DNA from: an uncultured Clostridia bacterium
Lineage (GTDB): Bacteria > Bacillota > Clostridia > Saccharofermentanales > Saccharofermentanaceae
Length of the DNA: 64,000 nt
Direction of reading: 5' to 3'
Assembly: GCA_947303185.1 (NCBI GenBank)
Contig: CAMYXF010000004.1
Coordinates: 124,001-188,000 of the forward strand
Made by a program: the position numbers and the translations under genes. The notes under the pieces were generated by a model that saw only the letters and a list, made by a program, of their open reading frames with translations, was not told the DNA's origin and did not search any database. How positions within the stretch are numbered: position 1 is the stretch's first letter; each line of letters starts with the position of its first letter. Of this stretch, positions 25,501 to 33,851 are shown one piece after another.

Positions 25501-28500
25501 GCTTCACATCTTCCGAACACACCACCAACTCCGGCATCAGAAGCACTAAGAACATCTGTATTTTCCGTTCCGTATCCGCAGATCCTTGACGCCTCATCAA
25601 CGGTCACATTCACTTCGACTGCAATTATTGATTTCTTTGTGTTATCCCAACGATCTTTATTAACTACGCTTCCGAATACGCCGCCGGCATCGTAGCAGAT
25701 AGCATCATAATCTGTCTCGTCGCCGGGCATAGCATTACCGACCAGATCACCGACATTGGTACGGTTGATAAGTGAGACATTAATGCTTCCCTGGTTGAAA
25801 TTGCAGCATACCGCACCACCGAATACACCACCTACCGAGGTGCGTCCGATAACATTCGCATTGTCCAATACGACATTGATATGAGCGTGTGTATAGTTTC
25901 TTTGTGTACTTGTGTTGTTAAATCCGCTTGAATAACCGCAGAAACCTCCGACATAGTCACCTCTGCTGAATACTGTTTTAACAGTTTCTACATTGTAAGT
26001 AACCATAGGGTCTGTCGTTTTATCGGCACCGATTCCACCATGAGCAGCAAAACCGCTTCCGATCCATCCTCCGATTCTGTCAGCTCCGTTTACCGAAACG
26101 ACACAAATGTCAGGACCACCTTCTGCGACTTTGATCTCAGACATACAAACATTCTGATTGAGCCATGTTTCTTTTTTGTTTTTTGATTCAACACCAATCT
26201 GACCAACAATACCACCAACAGAACGTCCCTTGGCGGAAATAAGTACGGCATGAGTATAAGACTGATTCGGGTAATCAAGTCTTACCAATCCGCCGGTACC
26301 GCTTAAGATGGCACCTTCACCGGCTTTTGTCATGCCGGTACCACCCCATGTACCGTCACTTTTAACAGCGAATTCTTTATAGTTGCCGCCGACTCGTCCG
26401 TCTACGAAAATACCGAATATGCCACCTACACAGGCACTGTCATCTATATCATCCGGACCTGTCTCGCTTGCCTCAAATAAATATGCAGTATTTAATTCGG
26501 CTTCAACTTTCAAAAGCGCTGCAGAAATATAATTTGCTCCATCGCCCCATTTATCGCCCTGCTGACCTACACAACCTCCGATTCTGGAATTGCCACTGAG
26601 AGCATAGTCTGCAGAAATCTTAGTCTTAATGATATCGATTCGTCCCCAGGAACCACCGTCTCTAACAGTATCGCCGAGCGTATTGGACTTGGCAGAAGCA
26701 AATCCGACAGAACCGCCGACACGCATATCACCGATGATATGGGCGGTACCAACTATAGTAGTATCAATATTATAAATATTGCAGATGTTTTCACCGACAG
26801 CGCCGCCGACATTATATACACCCTTTATCTCAGCATTACCCTGGAGGATAGTAATAATGTTCAGTACCCAATAGCTTGCATCGTCGGAGTGACAATAACC
26901 GATGGCACCGCCAACACTGTCAGCGCTTCCTGATATTGTTCCTTCGATAGTTGCATTAACATTTTCGACAAATGCATGATTATATCCGATTGCGCCGCCG
27001 ACACAATCACCGGTGCCAATAGTAGTACGTCTATCACTCCATTTATCCTTACCTACACTAACACCAACACCTGTTCCCGTACCGGTAACATGACCATTTA
27101 TCGTCGCAGTAACACTGCTGATTATGCCGTTTTTCTTTTTACAGAAATTTCTTCCTATGGCTCCGCCGACTTTGCCACCGCCTATGATCTCGCCATCGGC
27201 ATCGAGCGTGACATCTGTTTCCGTAGCTATAAGCGAACCGTTGTTAAAACCTATAACGCCGCCGACATTAGAACCTTCGGAAATGATCTTGGAATCACCA
27301 AGATATGCAGTCAATTTGAAATGTGTGCTGTTACTAAAAGCAGTATCAGCTATAAGGCATCCGACAACTCCGCCGGCATTGGCATCGGAGGCTTCACCTG
27401 TGACAGTAGCAGTAACATTAACAGGATAAGCCGTGAAGTCAACGCTAATACCTGTTTCGGAACCATCGTTGTAAGGAATCGGGCTTTCAAACTTTCCGAC
27501 GGCACCGCCGACATTATCGGTTCCCTCGATCACGATGGCACCGTCATCAGCGGCAAATCTTGAAGTTACATTGATATAACCCGTAAATCTTGCTCCGGCC
27601 GTTCTGATAATACCAATAGCGCCTCCGACATTTGAACCGCTGCCTGTAATCTTTGTTCTCGGATTAAGATAAACATCGAGATCAATATCAATGTTCTTAC
27701 CTGTAGTGTTCTTATAAAACTTCATCGGCTCTGTACTGCCGTAGTCAGTGCCTGAAGCAGATAACAATCTTCCGATAACGCCTCCGACGTCATTCTGACC
27801 GGATACAACAACAGCAAGTCTGTCGAGGTCGGTCTGTGAAGAGACGGTGATTTCTACGGAATGTGTGTATTGCGAACGAAGAATACCGGCTACGCCGCCT
27901 ACTCCGTCTAATTCGCCTGTAATGGTTAATGTAGGATTGGTGCTTGAACCAATGAGCTTAATGTCTGCTGTAGAACCGTTATCAGCAACAGAAATGTCTC
28001 CGCCTACACCACCGACAAGATATTCTGAACCGTAAATTGTCGATGAACCGTATACGTATGTTTCAAGCGTAGCTGTATTGCGGAAATATAAACATCTTCC
28101 GATGGCACCGCCGACAAATGATTTACCGGTAATCGTGGCGCCATTTAAAACAGAAGTAATCGTTCCGTACTGGTTCTTAGGATTGCATCCGACTGCACCG
28201 CCGACAAAATAGCCGCCGGTAATCGTACCGTGGTTTTCAGCATAAACTGTTCCGCTGTTTACAGGTGAGCTTCCGAGCGCACCGCCGACACGGTGAGGTC
28301 CGGTGATCGTTCCGAAATTGACTACATAGATCCATGAATCTGCAGGCAGCTTGCAGTTGTCATTGGCATTTTCAGCCATACCGCCGATAGCACCGCCTGT
28401 TCCGTTGGTACCTGTGATGTTATCACCGTATCCGGTTATCTCTGAACCAGAACCGTTAAAAGCCCTGATAATGAAAGGATTATTGCTCCTTGTTGAGCCG

Positions 28501-31500
28501 CCGATAGCACCACCGGCACCGGTAGCATCACCGTTACCTCTTGCGCGGATCGCACCGTAATTTACGATATTGATCGCAACAGTACGAGCAATGGTTGTCT
28601 GGTATGATTCAAACTTACCTATAGCACCACCGGTGCATGTTGCACCAACAGATGAATTGACTCCTCCGATTACAGATCCGGCATTGTTTGTACAGTCAAG
28701 ATAAATTGCCTTAACTACGCTGTTGTTAGTTGTGCCGCTCGATTTACCGAACTCTTTACCGATAGCACCGCCGGTATGTGAATAACTTGTACCTGTATAT
28801 CCGGATATGATCTTTCCGGAAATGTTCGTTCTGATGGCCAGATAATCACCGGCGCAGTTATAAAGGCAAGCGATTGCGCCTGCTGAAGTAGCATCGTTTT
28901 CACCACCTACGAGATTTGCGATAAGGCCGCTTGAAGGCAGATCAACGACAATATTAAAGTCTGAATCAGGAAGAGCATCAAATTCATTGCCTGTCATCGA
29001 ATACTGATTTGCGACACCGGTGAAATAACGCTTAGCATTAGCACCGCCGTCAAAATATCCGATCGCGCCTGCTGCTCTGTTTTTCGAAATAACTGCACAG
29101 GAACAAGCATACTCTGTTCCCTGAATCTTAATTGCAGGAAGATCAAATTCGCTCTTGCCTACAGAAGAACCGTCAACAACAAGTCTTGCACCAACGCCTG
29201 AATCGTTGTATCCGATGATTCCGCCTGTACTCTTCGCGCCGACTGCAGCAAATGATCCGCAGACTTCGATGACACCATAAGTTGAGATGACGCCTTCGGA
29301 TCTATCGGTATTCTTTCCGATAACGCCGCCTACGTCGGTGTATGTCTCACTGTACTTCCAGTATCCGCCTGACATTACAACACTGTTGCTGACTCTGACT
29401 GTATTCTTGTTATCAGCAGTCTCTGTTGAAGATCCAATCGTTCCCTTGTTGTGTCCGATAAGTGTTCCGACAGGGTTCTTATTAAGTGCTGCAGTAGCAG
29501 ACCCTACTTCAACCGCAGAATCAGAATTGATATACGAATAATCAGAAGTTGTTCCGTCAGCAACATCAATCAGCACATTGCTGATGCTGTTCGCATAGAG
29601 ATTATAGATAGTACCGGAGTTGCTGCAGATGATTCCGTAACCGGTATCTGTACCATTGATGAAGGATGCCTTTCTGAGCTGGATGTTATTGATCGAATAT
29701 ACTCTTCTGTTCAGATCGGAAATTGAAGTCAGCGTAGCATTAGACTGCAACGAGTTGATTGCAGGGAAAGCAACGACGCGTAAAGATCCGTCGCTTTCAA
29801 CAGGTGTCTTAGAACCATTATTTGTAAATACGCGGACTTCACTCGCATATTTATCATTTGTATCTTCTCCATCTTTATAAGTCTCATGGTAATACCAGTT
29901 GATATCCGAAACGATTCTGTATGTAACCAGGTCATTGGTTGTCAGGATTCCGATGTTATAAAGATGTCTGCAGTTTGTGAGCACTGCCGACTTATCGGTA
30001 TTTCCCCAGATCGTTCCGCCGATGTAATATGGTTTGCCGGAAGGATCCTTGGTATTCTCATAGACCTTATCACCGAAGTAAGTATTAACTACGGCTCTGC
30101 CTGTGATGATATATTCATCATATGTCGTGGTGTCATCTTCACCGTCGAATTTTCCGCAATGCTCTTTTACCTGATAGCAGTACTTGAGCTCGCCTTCACG
30201 CATTCCGGCACCTTCGAAATAAACCGGATCGTTAATGGCTCTTGCAGCATATGTCTCATACAGATCAGTCTTAGCCTGGGTTACGCCGTTGTTGTCAGTG
30301 TAATTCCATGTTGATTTGCTTCCGAGAATTGCACAGATGTTTTTCGGAGTTGTGTTACCGAATAATCTTGCGCTGCCGTAATAAGTCTTGTAAATATTCG
30401 ATTTGCCATCTTCGTAAGCTGCTTTTGTACGAACCCTGATGGAATCCAGAGCGAGGCTGTATTCGTAGTAACCGATTTCCTTGGCTGCAGGAACACCTGT
30501 TCTCGGGTCGCCGGTAACAAGAGTTCTTGTAATTGGGAAAGTGTAAGTTCTGCACTTTGAAGAATCAGGAACAGTTCCATCTTTATAAGTGTTAACATAA
30601 CTTCCGCGGATAACCGTAAGAGTAATAAATCCGGACTGAGACTTTCTTGTAATGTTGTTTCCGTCGATTACTTCATAAGTTATATATTCTTGTCCGTACT
30701 CAACACTATCAAGAGCATCCTCATTGACAAGGATCTCAAACTTACTATTGTCATCACCATCAACGTCGATGATGTAGATATAGAGATTCTCATCGTGATC
30801 GGATTTTAATGTGTATTGATATGTATAGTTTTCGTCATCTGCTCTTTCAGGATCTCTGTCTTCATCGAAAACTGCCCATGACACATCCAGTGTCTCGGCA
30901 TTTCTCATGTTGAAGAGATATCCCTTTGCCTGTCTGTCACCTTCGACCGGTCCTACAACGTGACCTTCGAGTTCATAGTCAGAGTCCCAAGGAAGTGTAA
31001 CTGCAGAAACAACATTTACGTCGCTGTCAGAACCAGCGTAGTAACCTACAAGGCTAGTCGAACGGCAATAGCTCTCACTTCTGTTAGGAAGACCGTCAGT
31101 AGATCCGCCAAGACATGTCTGATCCCAGCCGCCTGTCTCAGAATCGTTCTCTGCGCTGAAGAAAGCAGATTTAACATTTGCTGAATAACTCAGGTGACCA
31201 TTATCTTTCGTAATGCAGATATCAAACTCGACAGAAAGCGTTCCGCCGAAGATCGTCGGGTAATAGAGATATGGTGATAAGAAATCATATAGATACTTAT
31301 CCTGAACTCCGCCCGGTGTCTGGTGATTATATGTAAGGCTTACTGTCTTATGCTGTGAGAAGTTGGTCTCAGTCTCAGATGTGAAGTCTACATCTGATGC
31401 ATCGAATCCGGGAAGATCAAGTATCCAGCGCTCAATGGTGCCGTTAGCCATCTTATTGGACAAAGCAGTCTGTGCAGTCTGGTATACGGAGATAGCGCTC

Positions 31501-31676
31501 TGATAGTTCTTATCGTACTTGGCCTTCTTGATGTAGCCTAAAGCTGTAGCTACTCCTGCAGCGGCAAGGATGGCGATGATGACAAGGATTACGATAAGCT
31601 CAACCAGCGTAAAGCCGTGGTGCTTTCTACCACGTCTTCCGAAGTTTGATCTGTTTGTCGTTCTTAATCCTGCCAT
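22518..31676 (-). CDS. Giant type IV pilin-adhesin with GLUG-like, Ig-like and Flg_new repeats
   Basis: This 3,052-residue protein begins with a true prepilin signal: basic leader to Gly21, then FTLVELIVILVIIAILAAAG with Glu at +5, and the usual pilin helix (to about 75). About 650 residues of unknown beta-rich sequence follow. From about 735 to 2320 come many copies of a GGAIG/GGVIG-centred motif with spaced beta strands, the last clearly GLUG type (TGGFVGFAGTGISIKNNYTTA). About 2400-2830 holds several Ig-like repeats (YSNN...G...V.I.GKG.YSG). About 2830-3052 holds three Flg_new/InlB-B repeats (VTFDANGEG...GYRFDGWY). There is no LPXTG motif or C-terminal anchor, so it can be held only through the pilin helix. 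It is the first gene of the minor-pilin operon. Confidence 0.88.
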   Translation of the reverse strand: MAGLRTTNRSNFGRRGRKHHGFTLVELIVILVIIAILAAAGVATALGYIKKAKYDKNYQSAISVYQTAQTALSNKMANGTIERWILDLPGFDASDVDFTSETETNFSQHKTVSLTYNHQTPGGVQDKYLYDFLSPYLYYPTIFGGTLSVEFDICITKDNGHLSYSANVKSAFFSAENDSETGGWDQTCLGGSTDGLPNRSESYCRSTSLVGYYAGSDSDVNVVSAVTLPWDSDYELEGHVVGPVEGDRQAKGYLFNMRNAETLDVSWAVFDEDRDPERADDENYTYQYTLKSDHDENLYIYIIDVDGDDNSKFEILVNEDALDSVEYGQEYITYEVIDGNNITRKSQSGFITLTVIRGSYVNTYKDGTVPDSSKCRTYTFPITRTLVTGDPRTGVPAAKEIGYYEYSLALDSIRVRTKAAYEDGKSNIYKTYYGSARLFGNTTPKNICAILGSKSTWNYTDNNGVTQAKTDLYETYAARAINDPVYFEGAGMREGELKYCYQVKEHCGKFDGEDDTTTYDEYIITGRAVVNTYFGDKVYENTKDPSGKPYYIGGTIWGNTDKSAVLTNCRHLYNIGILTTNDLVTYRIVSDINWYYHETYKDGEDTNDKYASEVRVFTNNGSKTPVESDGSLRVVAFPAINSLQSNATLTSISDLNRRVYSINNIQLRKASFINGTDTGYGIICSNSGTIYNLYANSISNVLIDVADGTTSDYSYINSDSAVEVGSATAALNKNPVGTLIGHNKGTIGSSTETADNKNTVRVSNSVVMSGGYWKYSETYTDVGGVIGKNTDRSEGVISTYGVIEVCGSFAAVGAKSTGGIIGYNDSGVGARLVVDGSSVGKSEFDLPAIKIQGTEYACSCAVISKNRAAGAIGYFDGGANAKRYFTGVANQYSMTGNEFDALPDSDFNIVVDLPSSGLIANLVGGENDATSAGAIACLYNCAGDYLAIRTNISGKIISGYTGTSYSHTGGAIGKEFGKSSGTTNNSVVKAIYLDCTNNAGSVIGGVNSSVGATCTGGAIGKFESYQTTIARTVAINIVNYGAIRARGNGDATGAGGAIGGSTRSNNPFIIRAFNGSGSEITGYGDNITGTNGTGGAIGGMAENANDNCKLPADSWIYVVNFGTITGPHRVGGALGSSPVNSGTVYAENHGTITGGYFVGGAVGCNPKNQYGTITSVLNGATITGKSFVGGAIGRCLYFRNTATLETYVYGSSTIYGSEYLVGGVGGDISVADNGSTADIKLIGSSTNPTLTITGELDGVGGVAGILRSQYTHSVEITVSSQTDLDRLAVVVSGQNDVGGVIGRLLSASGTDYGSTEPMKFYKNTTGKNIDIDLDVYLNPRTKITGSGSNVGGAIGIIRTAGARFTGYINVTSRFAADDGAIVIEGTDNVGGAVGKFESPIPYNDGSETGISVDFTAYPVNVTATVTGEASDANAGGVVGCLIADTAFSNSTHFKLTAYLGDSKIISEGSNVGGVIGFNNGSLIATETDVTLDADGEIIGGGKVGGAIGRNFCKKKNGIISSVTATINGHVTGTGTGVGVSVGKDKWSDRRTTIGTGDCVGGAIGYNHAFVENVNATIEGTISGSADSVGGAIGYCHSDDASYWVLNIITILQGNAEIKGVYNVGGAVGENICNIYNIDTTIVGTAHIIGDMRVGGSVGFASAKSNTLGDTVRDGGSWGRIDIIKTKISADYALSGNSRIGGCVGQQGDKWGDGANYISAALLKVEAELNTAYLFEASETGPDDIDDSACVGGIFGIFVDGRVGGNYKEFAVKSDGTWGGTGMTKAGEGAILSGTGGLVRLDYPNQSYTHAVLISAKGRSVGGIVGQIGVESKNKKETWLNQNVCMSEIKVAEGGPDICVVSVNGADRIGGWIGSGFAAHGGIGADKTTDPMVTYNVETVKTVFSRGDYVGGFCGYSSGFNNTSTQRNYTHAHINVVLDNANVIGRTSVGGVFGGAVCCNFNQGSINVSLINRTNVGDLVGNAMPGDETDYDAICYDAGGVFGSVVNKDRWDNTKKSIIAVEVNVTVDEASRICGYGTENTDVLSASDAGVGGVFGRCEADVYDSGNVNKIIPVRVVCTDPGNIARVNASNNGDSDVSTSVYSKYSNAGGITGVMNTGTVKWCYALISVRADAAGACVGGVVGKMSAGTVEGCHYGIDSKYNPADNTTIKDYNYYVASVGNEAYTGGFVGFAGTGISIKNNYTTATVKALAGTATGGFAGSASTGTIENDYVGGRTYSGQYLSNSGDVTGGGKTGGFVGQTTGDVTIKNSYTTASVSGSGTYAGGFIGSRDDGTTINNCYCTGLVITPAETVAGAFAGASADTKYTSTYVLIGVNKNKKLVGSSDAESITGLLFAESSTISGSKTYTGHPFDTSLGTDYPLKPVINDEHWGDWPTVSSGSKDISSLAINLDPTVFDYDKDGVTVDNYLQIYDENIGRNLVLNDEYTLTYSNNDRVGTAQVMIVGKGEYSGATTLPFTIVEKSIKDATVEIEKAGDPPKAVYEYTGAPIVPVITVKVGDDELVLNTDYYLTYDPGNTDICEVVTVTAHGIGNYKDVALMTDTFQIIGRNIGDTDDIEYTKSFVFTGEPITPDVIVRIDGRTLTRQTDTETGDYRVEYSNNIHAGDSAIIKIIPTNPEYSGEKYVTFKITTATNAVTAEPAIDGWTWKEEPEPSALTAELQTKFGTTHVYSVYSDEACTENCLVDKVSAAVLPDEMKDLDAGTYYLYAEVEKSDEYPDDYTVVSAKVPFTVAPADFTGEVTIDLQYATIAYDGTAKEPTVKVTYKGEELDANNYSVAYTNNVEPGEATVTITGKGNCKGTASAQFTINPVYTVTFDANGEGAVLNSDATVDIEKGYGISEPENDPTWTGYRFDGWYNNEQCIGLPYSFGSAVDDSFTLYAKWVKVYTVTFVLYDDVEESDEKDTGYILTRPSKDPIRPGYVFKDWYANSPDDGSADNLWPFDQPVTDNRTIYAHWTEMPNVTVAFDTCGGTPDAIDDQSVLYNGYVERPADPTYEGHKFGGWYTDEEYNEPFDFDVRVTSGVTLYAKWDEIEGQG

Positions 31677-31730
31677 TCATCCTCCGTGTAGCTGTTAGAG
31701 CCGACAGTTATAGCAAATATATTTTATTAA

Positions 31731-31759
31731 ATTATAAGATTTGGACTGCCAATATTCAA
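31731..31759 (-). promoter_or_regulatory. Promoter of the giant pilin operon
   Basis: On the minus strand TTGAAT (31759-31754) and a perfect TATAAT (31736-31731) are 17 bp apart, about 55 bp before the ATG at 31676. Confidence 0.65.
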
Positions 31760-31836
31760 ATAATGCAATGTTAATCTTTTGTTTCAGGTATGTGGTACTT
31801 TTGTAAAATCCTGATTTCGAAGACCATTTTTCGCAG

Positions 31837-31851
31837 TGTAACAATGTTACA
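31837..31851. promoter_or_regulatory. 15-bp palindrome TGTAACAATGTTACA, copy 1
   Basis: Two 7-bp arms (TGTAACA/TGTTACA) flank one central base. The same 15-mer, in either orientation, occurs at 39074-39088 and 58894-58908. Here it lies about 80 bp upstream of the giant pilin -35 box and 260 bp upstream of the assembly operon, so it could be an operator; no T tract follows. Confidence 0.45.
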
Positions 31852-32098
31852 AAATGTGCATTTTTGAGCATTGCTCACACTGATCTGTTCGATAAAAACC
31901 TGCCCTTCCAAAATTTTAAAATTCTTTTGAGCAATTTTTTGTTTCAATGTCTGAATGTTGTGAAATTTTAAAGGAAAATCCGTCCTGAAACAGTCCTGAT
32001 TAATAAACTATGACTATGCTGTAACAATTTATTTTATTAACTGTCCTTAACATTTTTTCGTGCTAAAATTATTTTAACTTATTAGGAGGATGCCCCAC

Positions 32099-32593
32099 GT
32101 GTCGGACAGCAATTCCAACCAGGTACATGTTGAAGGAACGCAGTTTTACAAGCGCAGCAACATTGCGGATGTATTCCGTATCGTAGTAATCACGCTTGTA
32201 GTATTTGTCTGTCTGGCATTCCTTATTCTCTGGTTTGCGATCGATTCCGGTGCAAGAAGAGCTTACAAAGAGGCACGCGACGTTCGTAAAGCTCTGAGAG
32301 CCGTAGGTACTGAATACTATGGCGAAGCATCTTCCATCTATGATCCCCACAGCAGTACAGGTCTTGCTGAAGGTGCAGCTGAAAGAATAGCTGCTCTCTC
32401 CCAGCGCGACGGAGATGTCACCCTGTATGAATGGGACGCTGCAACAAACGGCCCTATAAGTTTTGAATACCATACCGGTCTTTACCGCGTTGTTTATATC
32501 GATACAGGTTACGAGAACGGAATACAGCCGGGCGTTGAAGGCGATTTTAAAGTGTATTACTCATTCGAACTTCTTAAATATGAAGCCGAATAA
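32099..32593 (+). CDS. Membrane protein of unknown function, first gene of the pilus assembly operon
   Basis: I start at GTG 32099, nine bases after AGGAGG; the ATG at 32090 directly abuts that site and is unlikely. The 164-residue product has a cytoplasmic tail of about 25 residues, one membrane helix (about 27-50, VVITLVVFVCLAFLILWFAI), and an extracytoplasmic helix followed by a mixed alpha/beta domain. The layout resembles a pilin-like or PilA2-like protein, but there is no prepilin cleavage motif before the helix. It lies 28 bp before pilC, so a role in pilus assembly is inferred from context only. Confidence 0.65.
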   Translation: MSDSNSNQVHVEGTQFYKRSNIADVFRIVVITLVVFVCLAFLILWFAIDSGARRAYKEARDVRKALRAVGTEYYGEASSIYDPHSSTGLAEGAAERIAALSQRDGDVTLYEWDAATNGPISFEYHTGLYRVVYIDTGYENGIQPGVEGDFKVYYSFELLKYEAE

Positions 32594-32621
32594 ATAAGGA
32601 TTTAAGAAAGGGACTCCAGTT

Positions 32622-33818
32622 ATGCCGGAATACAGATACCAGGCACAGGACAGTAAAGGCAAGATCGTTAAGGGTAAGGCTGACGCCTTTGATGAAGCTG
32701 ATCTGCAGAAAAGATTCCATGACTCGGGACTCCTTCTTTTGGAGGCCAAGCCGATCATAAAGCAGATGGCATTAAAGCCCTTGAAGAAGCCCAGACTTGC
32801 GGATTTCTGCCGCCAGTTAGGCACGCTCATCAAGGCCGGTGTCGTTTTGATCAAAGCTATTGAGATCATCGCAAACGACGAATCCATTACCGATTACGAA
32901 AGACAGCTTTACTTAAGACTCCGCGACCGTATCGTCCAGGGTGTCTCTCTTTCTACTGTTATGGAAGAACTTGAACCTGCATTCCCTCCCCTCCTCATCT
33001 TCATGATCAGGGCGGCAGAGACTTCAGGTACTCTCGATACTACATGCCTGAGACTTGCTGAACAGTACACAAGCGAAGCACAGCTTGAGCAGACAGCAAA
33101 GAATTCACTTACATATCCGAAGATCTTGAGCGCACTCATCGTAGTCGTTGTAGCTATTCTTTTCGGATATGTACTTCCTCAGTTTGAAGATATCTTCGCT
33201 ACACTTCCGGAGCTTCCTCTTCCTACAAGGATCCTCATGTCCATTTCCGACTTTGTCGCCAACAAGTGGTATGTTCTGGCAGTAGTCATTGTTCTGGCGA
33301 TCATTTTCGGAAAGATGATAGTAAAGATCCCTGCAGTCAGGATGCTCATCGACCGCATCAAAGTCATGGGCAAATGGGGCAAGCTTACAAAGATCATCTA
33401 TTCAGGAAGATTTGCTCGTACTATGAGTTCTCTATACTCTGCAGGCATCCCGATCCACAGCTGCATCGAGATCGCAAAGAGTACTATCGGAAACAAATAC
33501 ATCGAAGCACAGTTTGTTGAAGTCGAAAAGAAGGTTGCAGGCGGTATGCCTCTTTCTGCAGCCCTCGTCGAAGTTGACGGATTCGTACAAAAGCTCCCTG
33601 CCACCATCAAGGTCGGCGAAGAAACGGGTATGCTCGGGAACATGCTTGAATCCGTTGCAAATGACCTCGACTTCTATTCAAAGCAGGCTCTGCTCAAATT
33701 GACATCATACATTGAACCGGTAATGATCGTAGTCATGGCTGTAGTCGTAGGCTTCATCATGGTCTCCATCATTTATCCGATATACCAGTCTTATCAGACG
33801 ATCGGCGCAGGATCGTAA
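32622..33818 (+). CDS. pilC: Type IV pilus inner-membrane platform protein PilC/GspF
   Basis: This 398-residue protein carries two T2SSF repeats (about 65-190 and 265-390), each a helical cytoplasmic bundle followed by membrane helices near 165-185, 210-235 and 365-390. The N-terminal MPEYRYQAQDSKGKIVKGKADAFDEADLQKRF is typical of the family. PilC anchors the motor and couples PilB ATP turnover to pilin extraction from the membrane. It is followed by the PilMN fusion 33 bp later. Confidence 0.92.
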   Translation: MPEYRYQAQDSKGKIVKGKADAFDEADLQKRFHDSGLLLLEAKPIIKQMALKPLKKPRLADFCRQLGTLIKAGVVLIKAIEIIANDESITDYERQLYLRLRDRIVQGVSLSTVMEELEPAFPPLLIFMIRAAETSGTLDTTCLRLAEQYTSEAQLEQTAKNSLTYPKILSALIVVVVAILFGYVLPQFEDIFATLPELPLPTRILMSISDFVANKWYVLAVVIVLAIIFGKMIVKIPAVRMLIDRIKVMGKWGKLTKIIYSGRFARTMSSLYSAGIPIHSCIEIAKSTIGNKYIEAQFVEVEKKVAGGMPLSAALVEVDGFVQKLPATIKVGEETGMLGNMLESVANDLDFYSKQALLKLTSYIEPVMIVVMAVVVGFIMVSIIYPIYQSYQTIGAGS

Positions 33819-33851
33819 GATCAGGACAGTAAACGAAAGGAAACAAAGCAA

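Larger units (their letters stand above)
31677..32098. other. Control region between the two divergent pilus operons
   Basis: These 422 bp separate the giant pilin operon (minus) from the assembly operon (plus). They are AT-rich and contain the promoter at 31731-31759 and the 15-bp palindrome at 31837-31851. TTAACA (32047) and TATTTT (32070) are 17 bp apart but too close to the start of the plus-strand gene to be convincing. I see no riboswitch fold by eye. Confidence 0.5.

Noticed and set aside
22518..31676. Giant pilin frame as an intein-containing or phage tail-fibre gene
   Set aside because: No intein splice motifs and no phage genes are nearby; the prepilin start and the minor pilin operon explain the context.
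32047..32075. TTAACA-N17-TATTTT as the promoter of the pilus assembly operon
   Set aside because: The spacing is right, but the start of transcription would fall at the ribosome binding site of the first gene.
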